The notes beneath the pieces are model-generated. The model searched no databases, was not told the DNA's origin, and saw nothing but the letters and a program-made list of their open reading frames with translations. A DNA stretch of 64,000 bases, from the NCBI GenBank assembly GCA_019359045.1, contig JAHHIA010000010.1, positions 210,484 through 274,483 on the forward strand, read 5' to 3'. How positions within the stretch are numbered: position 1 is the first letter of the stretch; each line of letters opens with the position of its first letter. The position numbers and the translations under genes are program-made. This DNA is from Scytolyngbya sp. HA4215-MV1 (GTDB lineage: Bacteria > Cyanobacteriota > Cyanobacteriia > Leptolyngbyales > Leptolyngbyaceae). Of the stretch, positions 31,906 to 42,132 are shown piece by piece.

Positions 31906-32898
31906 TGTTATAACTTACCGAGGTTAGGGATGAGCGACAGTTAAAAGGAGGTTGAGAAAGGGTTAACTCAATTGACCAGCGTGGTTCGATCGACATCGAA
32001 AAACAGTCAATTCTGGCAATCGGACAGGCAAGGACATACTGACAAATCGAGGTGGAAAATTGTCATCAGGTCAAGCCTTCGACGGAAAAAAGCTTTCTAC
32101 TAAAAATAAAAAGCTAGATAAAAAAAGCTCTATCAGAAAAGCCTGAGATTACTCTGTAACAACGACAAATACAGGGAAATCCAACTTTGGATCATGGGGA
32201 CTGAGAGACGAGGTATTCAGCGATCGCAAATTGCAACGAACTTGAACTAGGATCGCAACCCCCATCCTCGCAACCAGGCTCATTTTTCAAATGGGATCAA
32301 TGAATTTGCTCAGGATACGATCGCGCCAGAAATATTGAGTCAGATATCGCGAAGCATGCTGATTGGGGGCTAGCTGTCTATGGCTTCAGTTCAATCCTGA
32401 CTCCTCTGCTGACTGACCGACATTCTGGAGTAAATCACAATAGAGCCGCGCTTATCGTGATTCGGTTATGTTCTAGACATCTTGTTGGTACTTGGGCAGG
32501 CTTTGCTCAGCCAAGCTTGCCCAAGTACCAACAACACTGTTGAAACACTACCCGTGATTCCATCCTGAGAATTTTGTTCAGGTGGGTCGTCCGGCACTGG
32601 ATATCAGGAATCAGAATTGTATAAAAAATACATAGTTCTAGCAATCCCTAAGTCGGCAAACAAATTTTTCCAGCGAATCCGATTGCTGCCTTTATCTTGT
32701 CCGAAACGCTACCCATGCTGTTCAGATTTGTCAGCCGACGAGATAACACGATCGCGGCTTGCTTTCAGGACAAATTCAGCCTCTTTCCTCCATTATTACG
32801 AATACGATACGAATATTGCGAAATGATTACGAAGGGTAAGGCTGAACCGCCGTTGAAGTCAGTATTCCTTGATAGTTTTGTAAAGATTACCCGACAGA
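31906..32898. other. Long intergenic region between gltS and the glycosidase-domain gene
   Basis: 993 nt separating divergent genes. It contains palindromic element copy B (32462-32552) and several AT-rich stretches (32085-32130, 32780-32880) that suit promoters. A short frame at 32617-32826 has no ribosome-binding site and is not called. Nothing else is recognisable. Confidence 0.45.
32462..32552 (+). repeat. 91-nt palindromic element, copy B
   Basis: Same flanks and length as copy A (6090-6180, opposite strand). The hairpin is 'ttgttggtacttgggca' pairing with 'tgcccaagtaccaacaa', extended with one mismatch by 'ggctttg/ccaagct'. Relative to copy A the inner stem has changed on both sides (ttttt/aaaaa in A, cttgg/ccaag in B), keeping it paired. 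It has no coding capacity and lies 347 nt upstream of the next gene. Confidence 0.85.
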
Positions 32899-34812
32899 AT
32901 GATGGCAAAACTTGGTTTGAATATTTCTTGGCAAAATTTAGATCGCCTTTGGTCTGGTTGTCCTCAAGCTCCCTATACAGGTCTCAGTTACCTGGGTAAG
33001 ATTGGGCTGATGCTTGTCTTGCTAGGGGGAGCGATCGATCTCAGATTGGACCCTGCGATCGCCTCGGAACCCCCCGATCTGATCACGGTTCCCCGTCGTC
33101 AAATCAGCCAGCAGTCTGTATCTCCCACTCCTACCCCCGCGCCATCGACCCAAACTTTCATTCGTCAAGGCACTCAGGTTTCGGTGAATGGACGCACACT
33201 CCCAGTAGCCTGGGCACAGTGGCAAGTGCTTCCCCATAGCGAAGTCCGCACAGGAATTAGCGACGCTGGATTGATGCGATTGTTTGGGTTTCGGTTGCTG
33301 AGTACGCTGAATGCTGCGGTTCAGCCAATTGAATGGTTTGCTCCTCCTACCAACTTGCCTACCTTATTAACTGGGCAGTCTCGTTATTTAGACATCAGCA
33401 TCCTGGCACAGGACATGGGTTGGCAATATCAGTCAAATGGTTCAGTGTTGCAGCTGACTTCTCCGCCCAGCCGAGTAATGAATGTGCGACAGGGTAAACA
33501 ACCCTGGGGCGATCGCGTGGTGGTAGATCTCGATCGTCCTACTCCCTGGCAAGCCGAACAACAACAAGATTTTTCCGTTACCCTGGACGCGGCGATCGAT
33601 GCGACTCTTCTTACCCATTTCCAAGCTGGTCCAGGTAACTTATTAACCTCCTTGAAGCTGGAAACCTCAGCCAACAAAACGATTCTCCGCTTGGGTATTC
33701 CAGGGAACATCCGTCCTCGCCTCTCGACACTTACCAATCCCCATCGTTTGGTGATTGATGTTCGCGACGATTCCATGGTGACTCAAGAGATTCTTTGGGC
33801 ACCCGGATTGTTCTGGCGACAACAAATTCTTACTGTGGGGGCGGCTCAGTTTCCAGTGGTTTGGTTTGCTGTAAACCCGCGCCAATCTGGACTCCGTATC
33901 AAACCGATTTTGCCTAATGCGGTCAACATTCAGGGAACGGCTCCCTTGAGCCAAACAGCGCAGCAAGCACAAGTGGCAGCTGCCATTAATGGTGGATTTT
34001 TTAATCGCAAAAATCAATTGCCATTGGGGATCGTCCGGCGAGATGGTCGCTGGGTTTCGGGCCCCATTTTGAATCGGGGAGCGATCGCCTGGAATGAAAA
34101 TGGTGACTTTAGATTCGATCGCTTCAATCTGCAAGAAACCGTCATTACCAGCGCAGGGCAGCGATTTCCTTTAACCTATCTCAACAGCGCCTTTGTTAAA
34201 GCAGGAATTGCTCGCTACACCCCGGATTGGGGCACCTCTTACATGACCCTATCGGATAATGAAATTCTGATCGGGGTGCAAAATAATCGGGTGGTGAGCC
34301 AGCAAACGGCGGCAGCGGTTGGTTTAAGTAGCCCCATCCCCACAAATGGCTATCTACTGGTGTTTCGATCAAACAAAACTGCAGCAGACTCTTTTCCTAA
34401 AGACACCTTGCTACAAATTGAAAGTGCAACCACCCCAGCAGACTTTAGCCGCTATCCCAATATTGTCGGAGGCGGTCCTCTGCTGCTTCGTAATCGTCAA
34501 ATGGTGGTTGATGCTGCTGCCGAAGGATTTAGCCCTGCGTTTATTCGTGAAACCGCTCCCCGGAGTGCGATCGGGCGGACTGCCGATGGCACGATTCTCA
34601 TTGTGGCAGTGCATAAAAAATTAGGTGGAGCCGAGGTTTCTCTCAATGAAATTGCCCAAATTATGCAACAACTCGGTGCGATCGATGCCCTGAATTTGGA
34701 TGGGGGCAGCTCCACCACGCTTTATCTGGGCGGTCAATTGCTCGATCGTCCCCCCCAAACCGCAGCGCGAGTTCACAATGGCATTGGTGTTTTTGTCCAA
34801 CCCAGTCCGTAA
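32899..34812 (+). CDS. AMIN-like and phosphodiester glycosidase (NAGPA/DUF2233) domain protein
   Basis: 637 residues. A signal-anchor lies at about 33-50 ('LGKIGLMLVLLGGAIDL'), followed by a Pro/Thr-rich linker (about 74-90). Residues about 185-290 look like an AMIN-type cell-wall-targeting region ('VVVDLDRPTPW', 'RLVIDVRDD'). The C-terminal 300 residues are a NAGPA-type phosphodiester glycosidase domain: 'VAAAINGGFFN', 'NIVGGGPLLL', 'PRSAIGRTADGTILIVAV', 'LNLDGGSSTTLY'. Related domains uncover mannose-phosphate in animals and act on exopolysaccharide in bacteria. Export to the periplasm and action on cell-wall or exopolysaccharide phosphodiesters is likely. Tandem ATGs at 32899 and 32902. 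Confidence 0.85.
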   Translation: MMAKLGLNISWQNLDRLWSGCPQAPYTGLSYLGKIGLMLVLLGGAIDLRLDPAIASEPPDLITVPRRQISQQSVSPTPTPAPSTQTFIRQGTQVSVNGRTLPVAWAQWQVLPHSEVRTGISDAGLMRLFGFRLLSTLNAAVQPIEWFAPPTNLPTLLTGQSRYLDISILAQDMGWQYQSNGSVLQLTSPPSRVMNVRQGKQPWGDRVVVDLDRPTPWQAEQQQDFSVTLDAAIDATLLTHFQAGPGNLLTSLKLETSANKTILRLGIPGNIRPRLSTLTNPHRLVIDVRDDSMVTQEILWAPGLFWRQQILTVGAAQFPVVWFAVNPRQSGLRIKPILPNAVNIQGTAPLSQTAQQAQVAAAINGGFFNRKNQLPLGIVRRDGRWVSGPILNRGAIAWNENGDFRFDRFNLQETVITSAGQRFPLTYLNSAFVKAGIARYTPDWGTSYMTLSDNEILIGVQNNRVVSQQTAAAVGLSSPIPTNGYLLVFRSNKTAADSFPKDTLLQIESATTPADFSRYPNIVGGGPLLLRNRQMVVDAAAEGFSPAFIRETAPRSAIGRTADGTILIVAVHKKLGGAEVSLNEIAQIMQQLGAIDALNLDGGSSTTLYLGGQLLDRPPQTAARVHNGIGVFVQPSP

Positions 34813-35093
34813 GCACTGATTAGCAGTCTGTAGTGATTAATAGGAGATGCGATTAAAGCTAATTTGAAGCCTGCCTGCTTCTAGTGAAGACTTCGTGTAA
34901 AAAGCCCGGTTTTGCTCACTGACCGATAGCAACCTCCAAGCCACTTTTGTTATGTTGAGCATCGGTTACCGCATTTCTCTGGTTTTCCTGCTCAAATAAC
35001 GATTTTTTCGACGAATTCACCGCAGCGATCGCACTTCCTCTGCAACCCAAACGACAACAGCTAACCTACAGCGAACTTAAGGAGAAACATCTC
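34813..35093. other. Intergenic region before the cupin gene
   Basis: 281 nt. No gene, repeat or terminator that I can support; a promoter for the cupin gene must lie here. Confidence 0.3.
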
Positions 35094-35510
35094 GTGGCTC
35101 AATCTCAAGAAGTTGTCCAAACCCCATCCTTGACGCTCCCCACCTCTTTTGCCCCCAGAGGCATTGCCGCTACAGAACTGCGTCCCTGGGGATCGTTTAC
35201 CACCCTCGAAGAAGGCCGTGGATATAAAATCAAGCGCATTGAGGTCAAACCCGGTCATCGCCTAAGTTTGCAGATGCACCATCACCGTAGTGAGCACTGG
35301 ATCGTTGTTTCAGGCACCGCCAAAGTGGTATGTGGGGATGATGAGCTAATTCTCACCAGTAACCAATCGACCTATGTTCCTCAATGTACCAATCACCGCC
35401 TGGAAAACCCTGGTGTGATCCCCCTCATTTTGATCGAGGTTCAGAATGGTGAATATCTGGGCGAGGATGATATTGTTCGTTTCCAAGATGATTACTCCCG
35501 CGCTGGTTAA
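35094..35510 (+). CDS. Mannose-6-phosphate isomerase type II-like cupin
   Basis: 138 residues starting at GTG 35094, preceded by AAGGAGAAA. A single cupin domain equal to the C-terminal isomerase domain of bifunctional AlgA/ManC enzymes: 'ELRPWGSFTTLEEG', 'YKIKRIEVKPGHRLSLQMHHHRSEHW' (in part) with the metal-binding His cluster (about 60-66), 'GTAKV' and 'VPQCTNHRLENPG'. It should interconvert fructose-6-phosphate and mannose-6-phosphate for sugar-nucleotide supply. Its place behind the exopolysaccharide-type glycosidase gene fits that role. Followed by a terminator 134 nt downstream. Confidence 0.85.
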   Translation: MAQSQEVVQTPSLTLPTSFAPRGIAATELRPWGSFTTLEEGRGYKIKRIEVKPGHRLSLQMHHHRSEHWIVVSGTAKVVCGDDELILTSNQSTYVPQCTNHRLENPGVIPLILIEVQNGEYLGEDDIVRFQDDYSRAG

Positions 35511-35643
35511 GGTTGCCAGTCATCATTTGAGGTTTGGGCTAGTGGGGTTTGGACTCGCATTTTCCCCGCCTCCTTGATTTTGAACTGAATTGAATTGAAC
35601 TTCGTTAGAGTATCCTCCTGATATTACTGAGACAAAACAACTG

Positions 35644-35674
35644 GCTAGATGGTCATGACCATCTAGCTTTTTTT
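35644..35674 (+). terminator. Rho-independent terminator
   Basis: 24-nt perfect palindrome 'gctagatggtca/tgaccatctagc' followed by seven T's. It ends the cupin transcript and isolates it from the IscA-str cluster. Confidence 0.9.
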
Positions 35675-35800
35675 ATGACGATCGCCTCTTCGTCTGCGAT
35701 CTATTGTCTACATCAGGAACCGTCTACTGTAGGATAAGAAAGCAATCCTGCTGCCGCTCTCTGTAACGCTGGCTGAAATCGCAATTTGGAATGTCTATTG

Positions 35801-36127
35801 ATGATCCATCTGAGTAAGTCTGCTGTGAATGAAGTTTTACGTCTAAGGAGGAAACATACTCCTACCAACGCTCGGTTGCGAGTCGGCATTCAACCGAGCT
35901 GCTGTTCAAGCATGGCGTATGTTCTGGAATTTGAACAGGAGCCTAGATCGGACAGTCAAGTCTATGTACTCGAAGGGCTTGAGGTCGTTATTGATCAGCC
36001 AAGCGCCCCATACCTGAATGGGCTAACCGTAGACTACACCGAAGACTTAATGGGGGGAGGCTTCCGCTTTCACAACCCCAATGCGACTCATACCTGTGGT
36101 TGTGGTAATGCCTTCTCGGTAGACTGA
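35801..36127 (+). CDS. HesB/IscA-family iron-sulfur cluster assembly protein
   Basis: 108 residues from ATG 35801. A-type carriers accept Fe-S clusters or iron and pass them to apo-proteins. Visible features: 'MIHLSKSAVNEVLRLR', 'LRVGIQPSCCSSMAYVLEF', 'YLNGLTVDYTEDLMGGGFRFHNPNA' (in part) and the C-terminal 'CGCG' pair. In the first Cys motif the usual GGCSG is SCCSS here, keeping the ligand Cys but adding another next to it. It directly precedes rpsL with 145 nt between them. Confidence 0.88.
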   Translation: MIHLSKSAVNEVLRLRRKHTPTNARLRVGIQPSCCSSMAYVLEFEQEPRSDSQVYVLEGLEVVIDQPSAPYLNGLTVDYTEDLMGGGFRFHNPNATHTCGCGNAFSVD

Positions 36128-36272
36128 ATTGCTGCTACTATCAGCTTTGTTGCTTGGTAGTCTTGAATTCAGCCAGAAATTCAATCAGAACGATTGACAC
36201 AGCGTTGCCAAAGTCGATACACTGGATCTTCGTGACACTTGGAATTAAATAGAAATTGCTCCCCTTGTAAAC

Positions 36273-36650
36273 ATGCCCACTATTCAGCAACTCATTCGCA
36301 GTGAGCGCCAAAAAGCGCACAAAAAGACGAAATCTCCGGCTCTTAAGAGTTGCCCTCAGCGCCGTGGCGTCTGTACTCGCGTCTACACAACCACACCCAA
36401 AAAACCAAACTCCGCTCTTCGCAAAGTTGCCAGAGTTCGCCTGACCTCTGGGTTTGAGGTAACTGCCTACATTCCAGGAATTGGGCATAATCTTCAGGAG
36501 CACTCTGTGGTAATGATTCGGGGGGGGCGTGTCAAAGACTTGCCCGGTGTTCGCTATCACATCATTCGAGGCACTTTGGATACGGCAGGCGTTAAAGACC
36601 GTAAGCAAGGCCGCTCAAAATATGGTGCTAAACGTCCTAAGAAAGCCTAA
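36273..36650 (+). CDS. rpsL: 30S ribosomal protein S12
   Basis: 125 residues, normal length. Component of the decoding centre of the small subunit. '[12 protein letters not shown]', '[11 protein letters not shown]' (the loop with the Lys that gives streptomycin sensitivity), '[15 protein letters not shown]', '[13 protein letters not shown]' and the '[10 protein letters not shown]' tail are all present. First gene of the str cluster; the 200-nt gap to rpsG (36651-36850) holds nothing recognisable beyond a possible leader for rpsG. Confidence 0.98.
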   Translation: MPTIQQLIRSERQKAHKKTKSPALKSCPQRRGVCTRVYTTTPKKPNSALRKVARVRLTSGFEVTAYIPGIGHNLQEHSVVMIRGGRVKDLPGVRYHIIRGTLDTAGVKDRKQGRSKYGAKRPKKA

Positions 36651-36850
36651 ATGCGACTGAGGCGATCGCGGCGTCCCGTCGATTTGTTGAGAAAAGCTGG
36701 AACCTTTCGAGCTTGTGCCAGAGTATTGAGTGAAATGCCAAGCGCAAGTTTGTGACGGTGAGTGTTTTGATAACATAGGCGCCCCAAGCTTTCTCATTTT
36801 TCTCTCTGACTTTGTTCGTATCAGACTTAATTATTCTCTTAAGGTTCATC

Positions 36851-37321
36851 ATGTCCCGTCGTACCGTCATTAAGAAGCGTCCGATTCCGCCTGATCCGGT
36901 TTACAACAGCCGTCTTGTCACTATGATGGTGCGACGGATTATGAGAAGTGGCAAAAAATCATTGTCTTATCACATTGTCTATGATGCGTTTAAAGCAATT
37001 CAGGATAGAACGGGTGCAGATCCCCTTGAATTGTTTGAACGGGCAGTGAAAAATGTGACTCCATTGGTTGAAGTCAAAGCTCGTCGGGTCGGTGGTGCGA
37101 CATATCAGGTGCCAATGGAAGTTCGTTCCGATCGAGGAACTGCACTAGCTCTACGCTGGTTGATCCAATATTCGCGTCAGAGAACTGGCAGAACCATGGC
37201 AGGTAAACTTGCCAATGAACTGATGGATGCTGCCAACGAAACAGGTAGTGCAATTCGTAAACGTGAAGAAACTCACCGGATGGCTGAGGCAAATAAGGCA
37301 TTCGCTCACTATCGATATTAA
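36851..37321 (+). CDS. rpsG: 30S ribosomal protein S7
   Basis: 156 residues from ATG 36851; the frame is open 13 codons upstream but '[15 protein letters not shown]' is the standard cyanobacterial start. Primary 16S rRNA binder that nucleates the head of the 30S subunit and touches the E-site tRNA. Hallmarks: '[32 protein letters not shown]' (in part), '[12 protein letters not shown]', '[20 protein letters not shown]'. Second gene of the cluster, 68 nt before fusA; in other bacteria S7 represses its own operon through the S12-S7 spacer. Confidence 0.97.
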   Translation: MSRRTVIKKRPIPPDPVYNSRLVTMMVRRIMRSGKKSLSYHIVYDAFKAIQDRTGADPLELFERAVKNVTPLVEVKARRVGGATYQVPMEVRSDRGTALALRWLIQYSRQRTGRTMAGKLANELMDAANETGSAIRKREETHRMAEANKAFAHYRY

Positions 37322-37389
37322 GAAAGTTAGAATCTGTAATAGACCAAATCCTTCGTCAAGAAGGTGCGGCAGAGACTAAGGAGGTAGTT

Positions 37390-39468
37390 GTGCCACGTGC
37401 TGTCCCGCTTGAAAAAGTTAGGAATATTGGGATCGCCGCGCATATTGATGCGGGGAAGACAACCACAACAGAACGAATTCTGTTCTATTCCGGTGTCGTA
37501 CATAAAATGGGTGAGGTGCACGATGGAACTGCCGTGACTGATTGGATGGATCAGGAGCGGGAGCGTGGCATCACTATTACTGCTGCTGCTATTAGCACAA
37601 ACTGGAAAGAGCATCAGATCAACATTATTGATACGCCCGGTCACGTAGACTTCACGATTGAAGTTGAGCGCTCTATGCGGGTGCTAGATGGTGTGATCGC
37701 AGTTTTTTGCTCGGTTGGGGGAGTACAACCGCAGTCCGAAACTGTCTGGCGGCAAGCCGATCGCTACAGTGTGCCTCGGATCGTCTTTGTCAATAAAATG
37801 GATCGCACTGGGGCTAATTTTTACAAGGTTTACGGGCAAATTCGCGATCGCCTTCGTGCTAATGCTGTCCCGGTGCAAATTCCTATCGGCAGTGAAGATG
37901 TCTTTCAAGGAATTGTTGATCTAGTACGGATGCGTGCTTTTATTTATGGCAATGATCTGGGCACTGATATTCAGGAAGTTGAGATTCCAGAAGCAGTAAA
38001 AGAGCTTGCCGAGGAATACCGTACCAAACTGGTCGAATCTGTTGCGGAAGCAGATGACTCTTTAATGGAGAAGTATCTTGAAGGCGAAGAGTTGTCTGAG
38101 GAAGAAATTAGAGCAGCATTGCGGAAAGGGACCGTAAAGGGGACGATCGTTCCCTTGCTTTGTGGTTCTGCTTTCAAAAACAAGGGCGTACAACTCCTTC
38201 TAGATGCTGTGATTGATTATCTTCCTGCACCGATCGATGTTCCCCCGATTCAGGGAACCTTGCCAGACGGTGCACCTGTAGAACGTAGGGCAGATGATAC
38301 TCAACCTATGTCTGCCCTTGCCTTTAAGGTCATGTCTGACAAATTTGTAGGGCGTCTTACCTTTGTTAGAGTTTACTCTGGGGTGCTCAAGAAAGGTAGT
38401 TATGTTCTCAATTCATCCAAAGGAAAGAAAGAACGAGTCTCTCGCCTGATTGTGCTAAAAGCAGACGAGCGGATTGATGTTGAAGAACTTCGGGCTGGTG
38501 ATTTAGGTGCGATTCCAGGACTCTCAGAGACCCTGACTGGGGATACGATTTGTGATGAAAGTGCTCCGGTTATTCTAGAATCGCTCTTTGTCCCCGAACC
38601 TGTCATCTCTGTGGCAGTTGAACCCAAAACCAAGCAAGATATGGAGAAACTTTCTAAAGCTCTAAAAGCTTTATCGGAAGAAGATCCAACCTTTCGGGTC
38701 AGTTTAGATCAGGAAACGAATCAGACTGTAATTGCTGGAATGGGAGAGCTTCATCTGGAAATCCTGGTAGATCGCATGTTGCGCGAATTTAAAGTGGAGG
38801 CAAATGTGGGTGCGCCCCAGGTTGCTTATCGCGAAACCATTCGTAAATCTGTGCGGGCTGAAGGACGGTTTGTTCGCCAAAGCGGTGGAAAAGGTCAGTA
38901 TGGTCACGTTGTGATTGAACTGGAGCCGAGTGAACCTGGCAGCGGTTTCGAGTTTGTCTCAAAAATTGTGGGGGGATCTGTTCCTAAGGAGTATATTTCT
39001 CCCGCTGAGCAAGGGATGAAAGAAGCCTGTGAATCGGGTATCTTAGCAGGTTATCCGGTAATTGATCTGCGAGCTACCTTGGTGGACGGTTCTTTTCATG
39101 AAGTGGACTCCTCTGAGATGGCATTTAAGATTGCTGGTTCGATGGCAATCAAAGAGGCAGTCCTGAAAGCGTCTCCGGTTCTTCTTGAGCCTATGATGAA
39201 GGTTGAGGTTGAAGTTCCCGAAGACTTTATTGGGAACGTGATTGGTGACCTCAATTCTCGTCGAGGTCACATCGAAGGACAAGAGACTGAACAGGGCATC
39301 GCTAAGGTAACTTCTAAGGTTCCCTTAGCCGAGATGTTTGGCTATGCTACTGATATCCGGTCTAAGACTCAGGGTCGGGGCATTTTTTCGATGGAATTTA
39401 GCCATTATGATGAAGTACCACGTAATGTGGCTGAAGCCATCATCGCTAAAAGCAAAGGGAACGCATAA
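37390..39468 (+). CDS. fusA: Elongation factor G
   Basis: 692 residues starting at GTG 37390 with AAGGAGGT 6 nt upstream. GTPase that drives tRNA-mRNA translocation and, with RRF, ribosome recycling. G1 '[13 protein letters not shown]', switch region 'RGITITAAA', G3 'DTPGHVDF', G4 'NKMD', G5 'GSAF'. Domains II-V follow, with domain IV '[10 protein letters not shown]' and the tip loop region '[12 protein letters not shown]'. Lies between rpsG and tuf as in most bacteria. Translationally linked to tuf by a 23-nt spacer. Confidence 0.98.
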   Translation: MPRAVPLEKVRNIGIAAHIDAGKTTTTERILFYSGVVHKMGEVHDGTAVTDWMDQERERGITITAAAISTNWKEHQINIIDTPGHVDFTIEVERSMRVLDGVIAVFCSVGGVQPQSETVWRQADRYSVPRIVFVNKMDRTGANFYKVYGQIRDRLRANAVPVQIPIGSEDVFQGIVDLVRMRAFIYGNDLGTDIQEVEIPEAVKELAEEYRTKLVESVAEADDSLMEKYLEGEELSEEEIRAALRKGTVKGTIVPLLCGSAFKNKGVQLLLDAVIDYLPAPIDVPPIQGTLPDGAPVERRADDTQPMSALAFKVMSDKFVGRLTFVRVYSGVLKKGSYVLNSSKGKKERVSRLIVLKADERIDVEELRAGDLGAIPGLSETLTGDTICDESAPVILESLFVPEPVISVAVEPKTKQDMEKLSKALKALSEEDPTFRVSLDQETNQTVIAGMGELHLEILVDRMLREFKVEANVGAPQVAYRETIRKSVRAEGRFVRQSGGKGQYGHVVIELEPSEPGSGFEFVSKIVGGSVPKEYISPAEQGMKEACESGILAGYPVIDLRATLVDGSFHEVDSSEMAFKIAGSMAIKEAVLKASPVLLEPMMKVEVEVPEDFIGNVIGDLNSRRGHIEGQETEQGIAKVTSKVPLAEMFGYATDIRSKTQGRGIFSMEFSHYDEVPRNVAEAIIAKSKGNA

Positions 39469-39491
39469 TCAGGAAAAGGAATACATAACTC

Positions 39492-40721
39492 ATGGCACGC
39501 GCAAAGTTTGAAAGGACCAAACCTCACGTCAACATTGGAACCATCGGTCACGTTGACCACGGTAAAACAACCTTAACCGCTGCGATTACCATGACCCTGG
39601 CTGCTCTGGGTCAAGCATCAGCTAAGAAGTATGATGAAATCGATGCTGCTCCAGAAGAGAAAGCACGCGGTATTACCATTAACACAGCTCATGTTGAGTA
39701 TGAGACTGCTGAGCGTCATTACGCTCACGTTGATTGCCCAGGTCATGCTGACTATGTGAAGAACATGATCACGGGTGCTGCTCAAATGGATGGTGCAATT
39801 TTGGTTGTTGCAGCAACTGATGGTGCAATGCCTCAGACAAAAGAGCACATTTTGCTGTCAAAGCAAGTGGGTGTTCCTAGCATTGTGGTCTTTTTGAACA
39901 AGATTGACCAGGTTGATGATGAGGAATTGTTAGAACTGGTTGAATTGGAACTCCGGGAATTGCTCAGTAGCTATGAGTTCCCAGGAGATGATATTCCGAT
40001 CATTCGGGGATCAGGCTTGATGGCTTTGGAAGCAATGATCGCATCTCCTAAGACTGCAAGAGGAACAAATGAGTGGGTTGATAAGATTTACGAATTGATG
40101 GATGCAGTAGATGCTTATATTCCAACTCCCGAACGTGATGTAGACAAGCCCTTCTTGATGGCAGTTGAGGACGTATTCTCGATTACGGGTCGTGGTACGG
40201 TTGCAACTGGGCGAATCGAGCGTGGCAAGGTAAAGGTTGGCGAAACGGTTGAGATCGTTGGTATTCGCGAAACCCGCAGCACTACGGTGACAGGGATTGA
40301 AATGTTCAAAAAGAGTCTTGAAGAAGGGATGGCTGGCGACAATGCTGGTGTATTGCTTCGAGGGATTCAGAAGGCTGATATTGAGCGGGGAATGGTGTTG
40401 GCGAAGCCAAAATCAATCACGCCCCACACCCAATTTGAATCGGAAGTTTATATTCTGAAAAAAGAAGAAGGTGGACGTCACACCCCCTTCTTTCCGGGCT
40501 ACAAACCTCAGTTCTACGTTCGTACAACTGATGTGACTGGTACTATCAGCAACTTTACTGCGGATGATGGCAGTGCAGCAGAAATGGTGATGCCTGGAGA
40601 CCGCATTAAAATGACAGTCGAATTGATTAACCCGATCGCCATTGAACAAGGGATGCGTTTTGCAATCCGTGAAGGTGGTCGGACTGTCGGTGCAGGGGTC
40701 GTAGCCAAGATCCTCAAATAG
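39492..40721 (+). CDS. tuf: Elongation factor Tu
   Basis: 409 residues, the cyanobacterial/plastid length. Delivers aminoacyl-tRNA to the ribosome A site as the GTP complex. G1 'GHVDHGKTT', '[13 protein letters not shown]' switch, '[12 protein letters not shown]', '[11 protein letters not shown]' (NKxD), 'GSGLMALEA'. The 10-residue insertion around '[13 protein letters not shown]' typical of cyanobacteria and chloroplasts is present. Codon use is strongly biased, as expected for a very highly expressed gene. Followed by a 218-nt leader and rpsJ. Confidence 0.98.
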   Translation: MARAKFERTKPHVNIGTIGHVDHGKTTLTAAITMTLAALGQASAKKYDEIDAAPEEKARGITINTAHVEYETAERHYAHVDCPGHADYVKNMITGAAQMDGAILVVAATDGAMPQTKEHILLSKQVGVPSIVVFLNKIDQVDDEELLELVELELRELLSSYEFPGDDIPIIRGSGLMALEAMIASPKTARGTNEWVDKIYELMDAVDAYIPTPERDVDKPFLMAVEDVFSITGRGTVATGRIERGKVKVGETVEIVGIRETRSTTVTGIEMFKKSLEEGMAGDNAGVLLRGIQKADIERGMVLAKPKSITPHTQFESEVYILKKEEGGRHTPFFPGYKPQFYVRTTDVTGTISNFTADDGSAAEMVMPGDRIKMTVELINPIAIEQGMRFAIREGGRTVGAGVVAKILK

Positions 40722-40939
40722 TCTCAAAAAGGAGAGATTCGCAGTTAGCTATCGGCATTCAGGGTTTGCCTTGTTTGCTGGTAGCGCTGTCAGCCTGAGG
40801 CATCCAGCTGTTTCCTTCCTTAAAAGTCCCTGATAGCTGGTTTTGGGGCTAATAACTGGCGTTTGATAGTTAACAGCTTCAAGTTGTCTGTTATCCATCT
40901 GAACCTCGAAAATTCAAGACGTTACACTTCGGAACACTC
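40722..40939 (+). promoter_or_regulatory. tuf-rpsJ spacer with potential long-range stem
   Basis: 218 nt without a gene. 'agctatc' (40747-40753) plus 'caggg' (40760-40764) can pair with 'ccctgatagct' (40828-40838), leaving a 6-nt bulge and an internal loop of 63 nt. It may be an RNA leader of rpsJ or just fortuitous; tuf and rpsJ are usually close together in one operon, so this length is worth noting. Confidence 0.3.
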
Positions 40940-41257
40940 ATGGCAACGATTCAGCAGCAAAAGATTCGGATTCGATTGAAAGCCTTTGATCGTCGGCTCC
41001 TCGATACATCCTGCGACAAAATTGTGGAAACGGCAAATCGAACGAATGCGACAGTGATTGGACCAATTCCTTTACCTACCAAGCGGCGAATTTACTGTGT
41101 TTTGCGATCGCCTCACGTTGATAAAGACTCGCGCGAACATTTTGAGACCCGTACTCATCATCGGTTAATTGACATTTATCAACCTTCTTCAAAGACCATT
41201 GATGCGCTAATGAAGCTAGATCTACCTGCGGGTGTAGACATTGAGGTGAAGCTGTAA
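40940..41257 (+). CDS. rpsJ: 30S ribosomal protein S10
   Basis: 105 residues, normal length. Small-subunit head protein and, as NusE, antitermination factor. '[16 protein letters not shown]', '[33 protein letters not shown]' (in part), '[16 protein letters not shown]'. As in cyanobacteria and plastids it follows tuf and is not at the head of the S10 operon. ATG 40940 has no strong Shine-Dalgarno. The 108-nt gap downstream (41258-41365) contains only a weak imperfect hairpin. Confidence 0.97.
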   Translation: MATIQQQKIRIRLKAFDRRLLDTSCDKIVETANRTNATVIGPIPLPTKRRIYCVLRSPHVDKDSREHFETRTHHRLIDIYQPSSKTIDALMKLDLPAGVDIEVKL

Positions 41258-41365
41258 GTTATTTATTTTTAGTTTGATATCTCATCCTTTCGTTTTTAGG
41301 ATTGCTGAGATGGGCTAGAGTAGAGGAAGAAGCGCTGTCTCTCTTAATTAAAAATTAAACAGGCA

Positions 41366-42016
41366 ATGACATTTTCTTCCTCTATCGCTGTTCGCGAACT
41401 GCCGCTGTTTCCTCTACCCGAAGTAGTCCTGTTTCCAGGTAGACCGCTTCCTTTACACATCTTTGAATTTCGCTACCGGATTATGATGAACACGATCCTG
41501 GAGAGCGATCGTCGTTTTGGTGTACTAATGTGGGATCCGGTTCGAGGTAAACCCGCTGCTGTGGGCTGTTGTGCAGAAATTGTTCAATTTCAGCGATTGC
41601 CAGATGATCGAATGAAAATTTGGACATTGGGTCAGCAACGATTTCGGGTGCTGGAGTATGTTCGTGAGAAGCCTTATCGGGTGGGTTTAGTGGAATGGAT
41701 TGAAGACCAACCACCTGTACAGAATTTAAATCCACTTGCTCAAGAAGTTGAGCAACTTTTACAGGATGTGGTGCGTTTGTCTGCCAAGCTAACTGGGCAG
41801 GAAATTGAACTACCTGATAGTATTCCTGACTTGCCGATCGAACTCTCGTATTGGATTGCGAGTAATCTTTATGGCGTCGCAACTGAGCAACAAGCGTTAT
41901 TAGAGATGCAAGATACGGGGAGTCGTCTAGAGCGAGAGGCTGAAATTTTAACTTCGACGCGCAACCATTTGGCGGCTCGCACAGTTCTCAAGGATACTCT
42001 GGAAGATAACATTTGA
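41366..42016 (+). CDS. LON peptidase substrate-binding domain protein
   Basis: 216 residues comprising only the N-terminal substrate-binding domain of Lon (PUA-like), without ATPase or protease parts: 'RELPLFPLPEVVLFPGRPLPLHIFEFRYR' (in part), 'RRFGVLMWDP', 'CAEIVQFQRLPDDRMKIWTLGQQRFRV' (in part), then a helical bundle ('LSAKLTGQEIELPD', 'LYGVATEQQALLEM'). Stand-alone LON-domain proteins are regularly found next to rpsJ in cyanobacteria. Function unknown; substrate recognition or adaptor role is a guess. Co-directional with the str cluster. Confidence 0.9.
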   Translation: MTFSSSIAVRELPLFPLPEVVLFPGRPLPLHIFEFRYRIMMNTILESDRRFGVLMWDPVRGKPAAVGCCAEIVQFQRLPDDRMKIWTLGQQRFRVLEYVREKPYRVGLVEWIEDQPPVQNLNPLAQEVEQLLQDVVRLSAKLTGQEIELPDSIPDLPIELSYWIASNLYGVATEQQALLEMQDTGSRLEREAEILTSTRNHLAARTVLKDTLEDNI

Positions 42017-42132
42017 CAAAGGAAGGGATACTGATTTTAATTACAGTGAACAATTGTTTTTGTCAGTTCTAGATTGGCAAAGTGTTATTTTTGATATGTC
42101 ACAAAAAAAAGGTAGATGAAACTACTGAGTTG

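Noticed and set aside
31906..32300. NtcA box for glutamate synthase
   Set aside because: No GTA-N8-TAC with a suitable -10 box was found on reading both strands.
32617..32826. 69-codon frame in the gltS upstream region
   Set aside because: No ribosome-binding site, basic and Cys-containing random-looking product.
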